Assembly: GCA_033549345.1 (NCBI GenBank)
Contig: JAWSUT010000008.1
Span: forward strand, 45,912-109,911
Origin: JAWSUT01 sp033549345
Lineage (GTDB): Bacteria; Bacillota; Dethiobacteria; Dethiobacterales; Dethiobacteraceae
DNA: 64,000 nucleotides
Reading direction: 5' to 3'
Below the pieces are notes generated by a model, which worked only from the letters and a program-made list of their open reading frames with translations, was not told the DNA's origin and ran no database searches. Shown one piece after another: positions 1 to 7,790 of this stretch; the first letter of the stretch is position 1, and the number at the start of each line of letters is the position of its first letter. The position numbers and the translations under genes were made by a program.

Positions 1-1
1 G

Positions 2-49
2 CTGGCACTGGAAACACTGGTTGTGGCGTTGGGTGAAAAAAGTGCTTGA
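2..49 (+). CDS. C-terminal end of an upstream gene (possibly holA)
   Basis: An open frame entering the window ends LALETLVVALGEKSA and stops with TGA at 47-49. Only 15 residues are visible, so the family cannot be established. The delta subunit of DNA polymerase III (holA) usually sits beside rpsT in Firmicutes and often ends with a leucine-rich helix of this kind, which makes it the leading guess. The stop overlaps the -35 box of the feo promoter. Confidence 0.3.
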   Translation: MALETLVVALGEKSA

Positions 50-74
50 CAGGATGATTGATCTTTATTATCAT
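46..74 (+). promoter_or_regulatory. Probable sigma-A promoter of the feo operon
   Basis: TTGACA at 46-51 and TATCAT at 69-74 are separated by 17 bases. The -10 box lies inside the first Fur-like palindrome, which fits repression by an iron-loaded regulator. Confidence 0.65.
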
Positions 75-86
75 TGAAAATGAGAA
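68..86 (+). promoter_or_regulatory. Fur-like box 1 (feo promoter)
   Basis: TTATCATT-GAA-AATGAGAA is an 8-3-8 inverted repeat with one mismatch. It overlaps the -10 box of the feo promoter. The half-sites resemble the classical Fur consensus of repeated NATA/TWAT hexamers, and the element precedes ferrous-iron transport genes. Confidence 0.7.
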
Positions 87-132
87 CAAATATCAGCTTT
101 TTTGCGGCCGTTTCATTTTTTTTAACTACTCA

Positions 133-147
133 TGAGAATGATTATCA
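133..147 (+). promoter_or_regulatory. Fur-like box 2 (feoA leader)
   Basis: TGAGAAT-G-ATTATCA is a 7-1-7 inverted repeat with one mismatch, as in the Bacillus-type Fur box. It sits just before the feoA ribosome binding site (GGAGGTG at 152-158). Very similar sequences occur at 53836-53855 and 62770-62786. Confidence 0.75.
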
Positions 148-162
148 ATCTGGAGGTGCATC

Positions 163-423
163 ATGATGACACTCGATAAGGTAAAAAGGGGACAAAAAGT
201 GCAGATTTGCAATATTCCCGACGAAAAAATCCGTGCCCAGGCTATCCGTTTCGGTGTTATTGAAGGCACAGAAGTAATTTGCGCGGAGAAACTGCCGGCC
301 GGCCCCATTGTTATCAGCAAGGGTTATCAGGAATTGGCCATCGGCCGCGGACTGGCACAACAAATTACAGTCAAAGAAGTTTCAACAGCTAAAGAAGTTT
401 CGACAGTAAAAGAAGCTTCATGA
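163..423 (+). CDS. feoA: FeoA, ferrous iron transport accessory protein
   Basis: This 86-residue protein has the FeoA SH3-like fold signature: an RAQAIRFGVIEGTEV segment around residues 24-38, then the core hydrophobic strands ending in a GRGLAQQITV strand. FeoA binds the cytosolic side of FeoB and is needed for Fe(II) uptake. The start follows GGAGGTG at 152-158; a second in-frame ATG lies three bases later. The last 16 residues are a short duplicated tail (KEVSTAKEVSTVKEAS) that ordinary FeoA proteins lack. It is followed after 28 bases by feoB and lies downstream of two Fur-like boxes. Confidence 0.93.
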   Translation: MMTLDKVKRGQKVQICNIPDEKIRAQAIRFGVIEGTEVICAEKLPAGPIVISKGYQELAIGRGLAQQITVKEVSTAKEVSTVKEAS

Positions 424-451
424 GATTCCACAGACAAAAAAGGAGAACAGC

Positions 452-2302
452 ATGAGTACGCATTGTCATAACGTAGCAGAAAAAATTGAAATTCCAGCCG
501 ATAAACGGGGCATTGTCCTGGTAGGAAACCCCAATGTGGGCAAATCTGTATTTTTTAACGCGCTAACCGGACGCTATGTGGATGTTTCCAATTTCCCCGG
601 CACCACCGTGGAAATTCACAAAGCGCCTTACGGTGATGACCTCCTGCTGGATACTCCCGGTGTATATGGTGTTTCTTCTTTTAATGATGAGGAACGTGTG
701 GCCAGGGATATCATTCTCAACGCCGACACGGTCATTAATATCGTGGATGCCCTACATATGGAACGGGATTTGTTTTTGACACAGCAGATTATTGATATGG
801 GCATTCCCACAGTTGTTGCTTTGAACATGATGGATGAGGCTGAGGAAAGCGGTGTGCAAATTGATGTGGCAAAGCTTTCCCGGCACCTGGGCGTCCCCGT
901 TATACCCACGGTTGCCACCAAAAATAAAGGAATTACCGAACTCAAAGCTGCCGTTGGCAAAGCGGCTGTGGGCAATGCCGACCCGCTGCTAACAAGTAAA
1001 CTGGATGCGATGACGGCAGATGGTATGGGCCGGGGTGATGCTCTGCTTGTCCTGGAAGGGGACGAGGAAGTGGCCCTTTGCCACGGAGAAAAGCCCGGTA
1101 CCCAAAGAGAGGAAATATATTTACGCCGCCGCCACCGTGTCAATGAGATTATTACTGACGTGGTACAGGCAAAAAGCCTGCATAAGAAATGGAATAAGCT
1201 GCTGGGACAGTGGGCGGTACGCCCCCTGACAGGCATTCCCATGGTACTTGGCCTACTCTATGCTATGTATCTGTTTATCGGCGTATTTGTTGCCCAGACA
1301 ATTGTTGGTATTACCGAAGAGACGATCATGATTGAAATGTACGGTGAATTTATTACCTCACAGATTTTCAATTTTATTCCTGAGGGAAGCTTTATCGGTG
1401 AGCTGTTGGCCGGTGAGTTCGGCATGCTGACCATGGCACCCATTTATCTGCTTGGTTTGCTTTTGCCGCTGGTCGTTGGTTTCTACCTGGCTCTTTCCGT
1501 GATGGAAGACTCCGGTTACCTGCCGCGCCTGGCCACCCTGGTGGACAGGACACTGACGGGACTTGGCCTGAACGGACGAGCGATTATTCCCATGATTCTG
1601 GGTTTTGGCTGCGTGACCATGGCCACCATTACCACCCGCTTGCTGGGCTCAAAACGGGAGAGGCTGATTGCCACTGTCCTTCTGGGTATTACGATCCCCT
1701 GCTCGGCCCAGATTGGCGTCATTGCCGGACTGATTGCACCGCTGGGGATTAATTTTCTGATCATCTATGTGGTAACAATATTTATTGTCTTTATTCTGAC
1801 CGGTACGCTGCTTAACAAAGTTCTTCCCGGTGAGTCCACACATCTACTGATTGACCTGCCGCCGCTGCGGCTGCCCCGTATCAAAAACGTTTTTTCCAAG
1901 ACATATACAAAATCGGTGGGTTTCATGAAAGAGGCTGCCCCATTGTTTGTTCTGGCAGCCGTTGTGATTACCGTTCTTAATTTCACCGGCGGGCTGGCAT
2001 GGCTCCAGGATGTCATTGCGCCGCTGACTGTCGGTTGGTTGCGCCTGCCACCCGAGACCACCACGGCCTTTATTATGGGAATTATGCGCCGTGACTTTGG
2101 TGCCGCCGGACTCTACGGCATGGATCTGACCGCAGCACAAACACTGGTTGGCCTTGTGACCATCACACTGTTTGTCCCCTGCATCGCCACGATTATGGTT
2201 ATGGTGAAAGAGCGCGGCTGGAAGGATGGCACCTACATCTGGGTCGGCTCTTTAGTCACAGCATTTGTGGTGGGCGGGATTCTGGCCAGAATCATTGTCT
2301 AG
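452..2302 (+). CDS. feoB: FeoB, ferrous iron transporter GTPase
   Basis: FeoB imports Fe(II) across the cytoplasmic membrane. The N-terminal G domain shows the P-loop GNPNVGKS at residues 25-32, an LLLDTPG G3 motif and the NMMD G4 motif. The membrane part carries the two gate repeats, with PCSAQIG in the middle and MRRDFGAAG near the C-terminus. At 616 residues it is shorter than the E. coli protein (773). A His-Cys-His cluster occurs at residues 4-6. The ribosome binding site AAGGAG lies about 7 bases before the ATG. It is cotranscribed with feoA and probably with the small Cys-rich gene that starts 11 bases after its stop. Confidence 0.97.
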   Translation: MSTHCHNVAEKIEIPADKRGIVLVGNPNVGKSVFFNALTGRYVDVSNFPGTTVEIHKAPYGDDLLLDTPGVYGVSSFNDEERVARDIILNADTVINIVDALHMERDLFLTQQIIDMGIPTVVALNMMDEAEESGVQIDVAKLSRHLGVPVIPTVATKNKGITELKAAVGKAAVGNADPLLTSKLDAMTADGMGRGDALLVLEGDEEVALCHGEKPGTQREEIYLRRRHRVNEIITDVVQAKSLHKKWNKLLGQWAVRPLTGIPMVLGLLYAMYLFIGVFVAQTIVGITEETIMIEMYGEFITSQIFNFIPEGSFIGELLAGEFGMLTMAPIYLLGLLLPLVVGFYLALSVMEDSGYLPRLATLVDRTLTGLGLNGRAIIPMILGFGCVTMATITTRLLGSKRERLIATVLLGITIPCSAQIGVIAGLIAPLGINFLIIYVVTIFIVFILTGTLLNKVLPGESTHLLIDLPPLRLPRIKNVFSKTYTKSVGFMKEAAPLFVLAAVVITVLNFTGGLAWLQDVIAPLTVGWLRLPPETTTAFIMGIMRRDFGAAGLYGMDLTAAQTLVGLVTITLFVPCIATIMVMVKERGWKDGTYIWVGSLVTAFVVGGILARIIV

Positions 2303-2313
2303 GGGGAGTATAT

Positions 2314-2463
2314 ATGGCTGAAGGAAGTGCCTGCACCAACTGCGGGTTTAAAACGGACAAAATCATGCTGAGCTGTCCGCGCTGCCGGCAGCCACTGCAG
2401 CATGAACAGTGCAGGCAATGCGGGCGCTGCCCGGTGCCGCCAAGTGAAAAGCAGCAAAAATAA
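2314..2463 (+). CDS. 49-residue cysteine-rich protein in the feo operon
   Basis: This short ORF reads MAEGSACTNCGFKTDK and continues to a lysine/glutamine tail. It has seven cysteines at residues 7, 10, 21, 24, 33, 36 and 39, forming two CxxC pairs and a CxxCxxC cluster, as in a double zinc ribbon or a small Fe-S protein. GGGGGAG overlaps the feoB stop and gives good spacing to the ATG. A strong terminator follows directly, so it is the last gene of the feo operon. In gammaproteobacteria this slot is held by FeoC, a small winged-helix protein with a Cys cluster; no HTH is visible here, so only the position and Cys content are comparable. Function unknown. Confidence 0.75.
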   Translation: MAEGSACTNCGFKTDKIMLSCPRCRQPLQHEQCRQCGRCPVPPSEKQQK

Positions 2464-2465
2464 GT

Positions 2466-2497
2466 AAAACCTCCGCACGTGATGCGGAGGTTTTTTT
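2466..2497. terminator. Terminator after the feo operon
   Basis: The stem CCTCCGCA / TGCGGAGG (2470-2477 with 2483-2490) is flanked by A and T runs, so it can terminate in both directions between the feo operon and the convergent rpsT. Confidence 0.85.
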
Positions 2498-2512
2498 CTT
2501 AGGTAAAAACAA

Positions 2513-2534
2513 AAAACCCGGGTGTCCGGGCTCT
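2513..2534 (-). terminator. rpsT terminator
   Basis: On the minus strand the stem CCCGG-ACAC-CCGGG is followed by a six-T run, directly after the rpsT stop codon. Confidence 0.75.
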
Positions 2535-2544
2535 CTGTTAACGA

Positions 2545-2826
2545 CTATTCGGCAGCCGCTTCGCTGAGCGCTTTGTTCAAACGCTTAGCCAGGCGGGATT
2601 TCTTGCGGGCCGCTGCATTCTTATGCAGAACCCCTTTGCTGACAGCTTTGTCAAGAGACTTCGCTACGTTTTGGAATTTATCACGGGCAGTATCCAGATT
2701 ACCCTCTGCCAGTGTGTCGCTAAAACGGCGTACGACTGTTTTTACCGTGCTTTTAACCTGGCGGTTGCGTGCCGTCCGTCTAGCGGTAACTCTCACGCGT
2801 TTTAAAGCCTGTTTTGTGTTGGCCAT
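2545..2826 (-). CDS. rpsT: 30S ribosomal protein bS20
   Basis: The protein of 93 residues starts MANTKQALKRVRV, the typical bS20 N-terminus, and is rich in Lys, Arg and Ala helices. It binds 16S rRNA in the body of the small subunit. The ATG at 2826 was chosen because AGGAGGT lies just upstream and the longer open frame adds an unrelated 24-residue extension. A promoter with TTGCAT and TAAAAT 17 bases apart lies at 2893-2865. The gene converges on the feo operon. Confidence 0.97.
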   Translation of the reverse strand: MANTKQALKRVRVTARRTARNRQVKSTVKTVVRRFSDTLAEGNLDTARDKFQNVAKSLDKAVSKGVLHKNAAARKKSRLAKRLNKALSEAAAE

Positions 2827-2864
2827 GCGTTCACCTCCTTCAAACTTGCTTCGAGGACACAACA

Positions 2865-2893
2865 ATTTTACCATGTGTTTCTTTAAAATGCAA
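2865..2893 (-). promoter_or_regulatory. rpsT promoter
   Basis: Read on the minus strand, TTGCAT (2893-2888) and TAAAAT (2870-2865) are separated by 17 bases, about 40 bases before the rpsT start. Confidence 0.6.
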
Positions 2894-2970
2894 CACAATA
2901 CTCAAATGTATAGCGAAAAGCTGTTTGGTTAAGCTATTATCGACAAAAATTCAGGTTGGGAGGTGAGATA

Positions 2971-3297
2971 ATGATTGGATTGATTGTCCGTTTTATTGTT
3001 TCGGCCATTGTTCTGATGCTGGTCAGTTTCCTGCTGCCCGGATTTGCCACACTTGGTTTCGGGGCGGCACTGGCGGCGGCGATTGTGATTGCGATCCTGG
3101 GCTTTATTGTGGAGAGTATATTCGGTAAGAAGGTATCTCCGCATAACCGGGGGATTATCGGCTTTGTTGTTTCCGCCGTCGTAATCTACCTGGCACAGTT
3201 TGTTGTACCCGGTATGAACATCTCAATTATTGGTGCAGCTCTGGCGGCGCTGGTGATTGGGATTATTGATGCCTTTGTCCCCACGGAACTGCGTTAA
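2971..3297 (+). CDS. Small phage-holin-family (YvlD-like) membrane protein
   Basis: This 108-residue protein consists almost wholly of four hydrophobic helices rich in Gly, Ala, Val and Ile, with short loops (GKKVSPHNRG, residues about 54-63). The pattern matches the Phage_holin_4_2 / YvlD family of Gram-positive membrane proteins. Despite the name these are mostly chromosomal and of unclear function. The start at 2971 follows GGGAGGTGAG; an upstream in-frame ATG at 2956 overlaps that site. It precedes gpr by 18 bases and could be cotranscribed with it. Confidence 0.8.
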   Translation: MIGLIVRFIVSAIVLMLVSFLLPGFATLGFGAALAAAIVIAILGFIVESIFGKKVSPHNRGIIGFVVSAVVIYLAQFVVPGMNISIIGAALAALVIGIIDAFVPTELR

Positions 3298-3315
3298 CAC
3301 ACAGGAGGACTGGTT

Positions 3316-4311
3316 GTGACTGATCAAACCGTAAAGCGCCGCAATATCCGTACAGACCTGGCCATTGAAGCACATGAAATGCTGATGGGGGAGGTCAAAG
3401 AAGAAATCCCCGGTGTGATGGCCGAAACCGAAAAAATTGGTGATATGAACATTACACGTGTTCACATTACAACTCCGGATGCGGAAGAGCGGATGGGAAA
3501 AAGGCAGGGTAGATATATTACCCTGGAAGCTCCCGGTCTGCGCCAGAAAAATACGGAGCTGCAGGAAACTGTCTCCCGTCAGTTTTCCCAGGAACTGCTG
3601 AAAATGGTGGAATTAACCGACCAGACCACGATTCTTGTGGTCGGGTTGGGTAACTGGAATGTGACACCGGATGCCCTTGGCCCCCGTGTAGTTAAGGATT
3701 TGTTGGTCACAAGGCATATTTTGGAGCTGCAGCCGGAAACACTCGGTGAAGGGTTTAGGGCTGTTTGCGCCATTGCACCGGGTGTGTTGGGAATAACCGG
3801 CGTGGAAACAGGAGAAATTATCCAGGGGTTGGTCGAAAAAGTCAAACCTGACATTATTATTGCTGTGGACGCGCTGGCAGCACGAAGTTTAAGCCGGCTC
3901 CATACCACCATTCAGATTGCCGATACCGGAATTACTCCCGGGTCAGGTGTGGGAAACAAACGCCTGGAAATTTCGCATGAAACGTTGGGCATTCCGGTCA
4001 TTGCCGTGGGTGTGCCCACCGTTGTTGATGCGGTCACCATTGCCGACGACCTGGCAGGTCATTTGTTTGAGCTGCTGATGCAGGAAGCAGGGGCCGATTC
4101 ACCAGTATACAAAGTAATTGAAAGCGTTGCCGAAGCAGATAAACGGCAGATTATGCAGGAAGTCCTGGAACCCTACGGCGGGCGGCTGATGGTTACACCC
4201 AAAGAAGTAGACACATTAATTGAAGATGTGGCCAGGCTCCTGTCCGGCGGCATCAATGCCTCCATGCATCCCGCAATCGAAAGCGTGGAATCAACAAAAT
4301 ACCTACATTAA
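3316..4311 (+). CDS. gpr: GPR, germination protease for small acid-soluble spore proteins
   Basis: GPR is the atypical aspartic-type endopeptidase that degrades SASP proteins when a spore germinates. The 331-residue protein carries the family signatures VVGLGNWNVTPDALGP, DALAARSLSRLHTT and GSGVGNKR. The N-terminal TDLAIEAHE resembles the SASP cleavage site itself and marks where the zymogen cuts off its propeptide. The start is GTG with CAGGAGG six to eight bases upstream. As in Bacillus the next sporulation gene is spoIIP, but here a terminator and a REP-like hairpin separate the two. Confidence 0.96.
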   Translation: MTDQTVKRRNIRTDLAIEAHEMLMGEVKEEIPGVMAETEKIGDMNITRVHITTPDAEERMGKRQGRYITLEAPGLRQKNTELQETVSRQFSQELLKMVELTDQTTILVVGLGNWNVTPDALGPRVVKDLLVTRHILELQPETLGEGFRAVCAIAPGVLGITGVETGEIIQGLVEKVKPDIIIAVDALAARSLSRLHTTIQIADTGITPGSGVGNKRLEISHETLGIPVIAVGVPTVVDAVTIADDLAGHLFELLMQEAGADSPVYKVIESVAEADKRQIMQEVLEPYGGRLMVTPKEVDTLIEDVARLLSGGINASMHPAIESVESTKYLH

Positions 4312-4318
4312 ACCCAAC

Positions 4319-4347
4319 AAGGCCGGATGACCGGCCTTTCCCTTTTT
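4319..4347 (+). terminator. gpr terminator
   Basis: Stem AAGGCCGG-ATGA-CCGGCCTT at 4319-4338 is followed by TCCCTTTTT. Confidence 0.8.
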
Positions 4348-4433
4348 GAAGACGCGGGGACAGGTTCCACTGTCTTCATTTCAGTAATTTTGCAGCTTTG
4401 GATGAGGACAGTGGAACCTGTCCCCGCGTCTTC
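4348..4433. repeat. REP/REPIN-like long inverted repeat
   Basis: Two perfect 27-base arms (4348-4374 and 4407-4433) enclose a 32-base loop. Each arm contains GGGGACAGGTTCCACTGTC and begins or ends with GAAGAC/GTCTTC, so smaller hairpins nest inside. The GGGGACAGGTTCC core is familiar from intergenic repeats of many Clostridia associated with Y1 (REP-associated tyrosine) transposases. No transposase gene lies in the window and no second copy was found here. Confidence 0.7.
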
Positions 4434-4470
4434 ATTTTGGCGGGTGTCTTTAATTTCCAATAAATTATGG

Positions 4471-4498
4471 GAATATGTGCAGGATTTGTGCATAGCAT
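4471..4498 (+). promoter_or_regulatory. Possible sigma-E promoter of spoIIP
   Basis: GAATATG at 4471-4477 and CATAGCAT at 4491-4498, 13 bases apart, match most of the sigma-E consensus as I recall it (KMATATT and CATACAMT). The position suits spoIIP, which is expressed in the mother cell. Confidence 0.45.
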
Positions 4499-4548
4499 TA
4501 TATACAGAGAGCTAAAAAAAAGTTAGAGGAGTGACAGGAGGGATTCCC

Positions 4549-5625
4549 GTGGCCAAAAGTGTCTTTTTTTCTGTCCGCAGCAAAAGACAGGCCCAACGCA
4601 AGTCCAGGAGAGCTAAATATTTTATGTTCGCTTTGGCCATATTCATACTGGGTGCCGCACTGGCGCAAAACTTCGGACAGCCTGCTGTTGTTCCGGCTAT
4701 GGCCGGTGCTTCATCTTCACCCGAGGAATCCCGCATAGCCAGCCTGGGAAAGGTTGTGGGCCTGCATATACTCTCCCAGGTTATTCCCGGTTTTAAAGAA
4801 GCCGTTGCCCCGCTTCCGGATGAGGGGGAAGAGGTGCGTGAGGACAGGGAGAAACCGGCCGGTTTTGCAGGCTTTGCCGATCCCCGGGATCCCAAGAAGA
4901 TTTTAGCGGCCCAGATTCCCTATATGGACGAAACGGGTGCGTTTCTGCAGCCGTTAATTCACCAGGTCAACCAGGACCAGATGACGGAAAATGATGAACC
5001 AAAGATTGTTATCCCTGTCAGAAATGTTCTGACAGGCACAGGGAAGGTTGTTATTTACCATACCCACGCCACAGAATCGTTTGTGCCCACCTCGGGAAGA
5101 CGGTTTACCGAAGACCTGACACTGACTGTGGCGCAGCTTGGTGAAGAGCTGGCAAATATGCTCCTGACGGAGTATGGAATCCCCGTCGTTACCGATAAAA
5201 CGATTCATGATATCCCCCGCAGCACATCCTATGAAAAGGCCTTGCCTACAATTAACGGGTTGTTGTCGGCCCATCCGGAAACAGAGCTTGTTATCGACCT
5301 GCACAGGGACGGGGTGGCCAGGAAAGTTACAACGGCAGAGATTAACGGCGAGGCTGCCGGCAAGATTCTCTTTGTGGTCGGTTCCCGCCACCCCCATTGG
5401 CAGGAGAACTACCAGAAGGCGCTTTTTCTGCATCAGGTGCTGGAGGAAATGGTACCGGGCATTTCCCGTGGTATTCGCGAACGTCCCCTGGTTTACAACC
5501 AAGACGTTCATCCCGGAGCACTGCTGATTGAAATTGGGGGACATGAGAATTCACTTTCTGAAGCACGACGCACACTGCCTGTACTGGCACGTGCTCTTGA
5601 CCGTCTGTACCATTCCGGCCTGTAG
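4549..5625 (+). CDS. spoIIP: SpoIIP, stage II sporulation peptidoglycan hydrolase
   Basis: SpoIIP is an amidase/endopeptidase that works with SpoIID and SpoIIM to thin septal peptidoglycan during engulfment. The 358-residue protein has a basic N-terminus, one membrane helix at about residues 27-43, and the conserved catalytic-domain blocks VVIYHTHATESF, LVIDLHRDG and LLIEIGGHENSLSEA. The GTG at 4549 was chosen because AGGAGG ends seven bases before it; another GTG at 4531 lacks a proper site. The small membrane gene and lepA follow, as in the Bacillus gpr-spoIIP-yqxA-lepA order. Confidence 0.95.
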   Translation: MAKSVFFSVRSKRQAQRKSRRAKYFMFALAIFILGAALAQNFGQPAVVPAMAGASSSPEESRIASLGKVVGLHILSQVIPGFKEAVAPLPDEGEEVREDREKPAGFAGFADPRDPKKILAAQIPYMDETGAFLQPLIHQVNQDQMTENDEPKIVIPVRNVLTGTGKVVIYHTHATESFVPTSGRRFTEDLTLTVAQLGEELANMLLTEYGIPVVTDKTIHDIPRSTSYEKALPTINGLLSAHPETELVIDLHRDGVARKVTTAEINGEAAGKILFVVGSRHPHWQENYQKALFLHQVLEEMVPGISRGIRERPLVYNQDVHPGALLIEIGGHENSLSEARRTLPVLARALDRLYHSGL

Positions 5626-5696
5626 TGCGGAGTATAAATAAAACCGCTTCTCGGAAAACTAAAGCTAAGAGTTAAATTTCCGGGAGGGACGAAAGA

Positions 5697-5924
5697 ATGA
5701 AAAAGCAAACGGTTTTTTCCGTTCTGCTTATTTTTTTATTTGCCGGGGTGCTGCTCATGGTGGGGCTCAGGCTGGCAGGGCAGGGTTTACGTGAAGTAGG
5801 GGGGGCTGTAGAATCTTCTGCAGTCCTGCATATGGCCCGTGATGAAAACGGGTTCTGGATTATCACATTTGCCGGCCGGGACTGGTGTCTGAATCTGTTG
5901 GGAACAGCGGATGACGGACGGTAG
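5697..5924 (+). CDS. 75-residue membrane-anchored protein, unrecognised
   Basis: The protein has one hydrophobic helix at residues about 7-27 and a short outer tail ending in FWIITFAGRDWCLNLLG. GGGAGGG provides the ribosome binding site. It sits where Bacillus has yqxA, between spoIIP and lepA, but it is shorter and I cannot confirm homology. A role in sporulation is suggested only by position. Confidence 0.65.
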   Translation: MKKQTVFSVLLIFLFAGVLLMVGLRLAGQGLREVGGAVESSAVLHMARDENGFWIITFAGRDWCLNLLGTADDGR

Positions 5925-5935
5925 AGATTGGTTGC

Positions 5936-5964
5936 TTGTCACTCTCATAGCCAGGTGCTATAAT
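5936..5964 (+). promoter_or_regulatory. lepA promoter
   Basis: TTGTCA at 5936-5941 and TATAAT at 5959-5964 are 17 bases apart, about 29 bases upstream of the lepA start. Confidence 0.75.
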
Positions 5965-5992
5965 ATTCTGGAGGATTGACAGGAGGATGACA

Positions 5993-7789
5993 ATGCACCA
6001 AAGCCATATTCGTAATTTTAGCATCATTGCACATATCGACCATGGTAAATCGACGCTCGCAGACAGACTGCTGGAAGTCACCGGCGCCCTGACGCAAAGG
6101 GAAATGACCGAACAGGTGCTGGACAAAATGGATCTGGAGCGTGAACGGGGGATTACCATTAAACTGCAGGCAGTACGGCTGCGCCATCAGGCCAAAGATG
6201 GCCAGGTGTATATGCTAAACCTGATTGACACACCAGGGCATGTTGATTTTACCTATGAAGTATCCCGCAGCCTGGCAGCCTGTGAAGGCGCCCTTTTGGT
6301 GGTGGATGCGGCACAGGGTATTGAGGCGCAGACACTGGCCAATGTTTATCTGGCGCTGGAACATAATCTGGAAATCATTCCGGTGATCAATAAAATTGAT
6401 TTACCCAACGCCGATGTGGAAAAAGCGAAACGGGAACTGGAAGACGTAATCGGTATTTCCGGTGATGAGGCCATCCTGGTTTCTGCCAAAGAGGGTATAG
6501 GAGTGGAAGATGTCCTGGATGCTGTGGTGGAACGTGTGCCGCCGCCTTCAGGCGAGAGGGGCGCGCCGCTGCGCGCTCTGATTTTTGATTCGCATTATGA
6601 TTCGTACCGCGGGGCGGTGGCCTATGTCCGGGTTATGGAAGGCCAAATTGATGAACGAATGAAAATAAAGCTGATGTCCAATGGCAAAATCTTTGAGGTG
6701 GCGGAAGTCGGGGCTTTTCAGCCGCAGATGACACGCACAGGCAGCCTCGCTGCCGGGGAAGTGGGTTATCTGGTGGCCGGCGTAAAAAATGTCAAAGACA
6801 CCCGTGTCGGCGATACAATCACAGCCGCCGGCCGTCCCGCCTCAGAACCTCTGCCCGGTTACCGTAAGGCAAATCCCATGGTTTTTTGCGGTCTTTATCC
6901 TGTGGATAGCGGTGAATATGAAGATTTACGCGATGCACTGGATAAGCTGGGTTTAAACGATTCAGCCCTTGTTTTTGAGCCGGAAACATCTGAGGCACTA
7001 GGTTTTGGTTTTCGCTGCGGATTTCTGGGCCTTTTGCATATGGAGATTATCCAGGAGCGGCTGGAGAGAGAATATAAGCTGTCCCTGATTACCACCGCCC
7101 CCAACGTTGTCTACCATGTGAACCTGAATAACGGCAATACCATCCCCATTGATAACCCGGCGCGGCTGCCTAAATCAGTGGATATTGCTTCCATTGAGGA
7201 ACCTTATGTCACAGCCCGGGTTATTGTTCCAAATCAGTATGTAGGCGCAGTTATGGAGCTATGCCAGGACAAACGCGGTGTGTTTGGCAATATGGAATAT
7301 CTCGATACCAGCCGTGTCATGCTTACCTATGAGATACCGCTTAGTGAAATTGTCTTTGATTTTTTTGATCTTCTGAAAAGCCGCACCCGCGGCTATGCTT
7401 CCCTGGACTATGAACTCCTTGGCTACCGGGCTTCCAAGCTGGTGAAAGTAGACATACTGATTAACGGGGAAGCGCTGGATGCACTCTCTTTTATTGCCCA
7501 TGTGGACCGGGCGTACCAGCGGGGACGTGACCTGGCCGGCAGGCTGCGTGAGATCATCCCGCGCCAGATGTTTGAAGTGCCGATTCAGGCGGCCATCGGC
7601 CATAAAGTAATTGCCAGGGAAACCATTAAAGCGATGCGCAAAAACGTGATTGACAAGTGTTACGGCGGCGATATCACGCGTAAACGGAAACTGCTCGAGA
7701 AGCAAAAGGCCGGTAAGAAACGTATGAAACAGGTTGGCAATGTGGAGATTCCCCAGGAAGCGTTTATGGCTGTGTTGAGCATTGAATGA
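5993..7789 (+). CDS. lepA: LepA / EF4, ribosome-associated translational GTPase
   Basis: EF4 binds ribosomes and affects initiation and elongation fidelity. The protein of 598 residues shows the G1 loop AHIDHGKST, the ERERGITIK switch, LIDTPGHVDF and NKIDL, followed by domain II, an EF-G-like domain and the LepA-specific C-terminal domain (IPRQMFEVPIQAAIG). Its length equals the family norm. The ATG at 5993 was preferred to that at 5987, which abuts the AGGAGG at 5981-5986. The next gene, hemW, follows at once, as in many Firmicutes. Confidence 0.98.
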   Translation: MHQSHIRNFSIIAHIDHGKSTLADRLLEVTGALTQREMTEQVLDKMDLERERGITIKLQAVRLRHQAKDGQVYMLNLIDTPGHVDFTYEVSRSLAACEGALLVVDAAQGIEAQTLANVYLALEHNLEIIPVINKIDLPNADVEKAKRELEDVIGISGDEAILVSAKEGIGVEDVLDAVVERVPPPSGERGAPLRALIFDSHYDSYRGAVAYVRVMEGQIDERMKIKLMSNGKIFEVAEVGAFQPQMTRTGSLAAGEVGYLVAGVKNVKDTRVGDTITAAGRPASEPLPGYRKANPMVFCGLYPVDSGEYEDLRDALDKLGLNDSALVFEPETSEALGFGFRCGFLGLLHMEIIQERLEREYKLSLITTAPNVVYHVNLNNGNTIPIDNPARLPKSVDIASIEEPYVTARVIVPNQYVGAVMELCQDKRGVFGNMEYLDTSRVMLTYEIPLSEIVFDFFDLLKSRTRGYASLDYELLGYRASKLVKVDILINGEALDALSFIAHVDRAYQRGRDLAGRLREIIPRQMFEVPIQAAIGHKVIARETIKAMRKNVIDKCYGGDITRKRKLLEKQKAGKKRMKQVGNVEIPQEAFMAVLSIE

Positions 7790-7790
7790 G

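Noticed and set aside
628..1242. A 204-residue open frame on the minus strand inside feoB
   Set aside because: It is Ser/Arg-rich shadow sequence opposite a clear FeoB G domain and has no ribosome binding site.
2971..3297. A phage holin as evidence of a prophage
   Set aside because: The family name is misleading: such proteins are commonly chromosomal in Firmicutes, and no other phage gene is near.
4327..4515. Short ORFs on both strands across the REP-like repeat
   Set aside because: Each contains the translated inverted repeat (TGSTV and TVEPVP), which shows that they arise from the hairpin and not from a gene.
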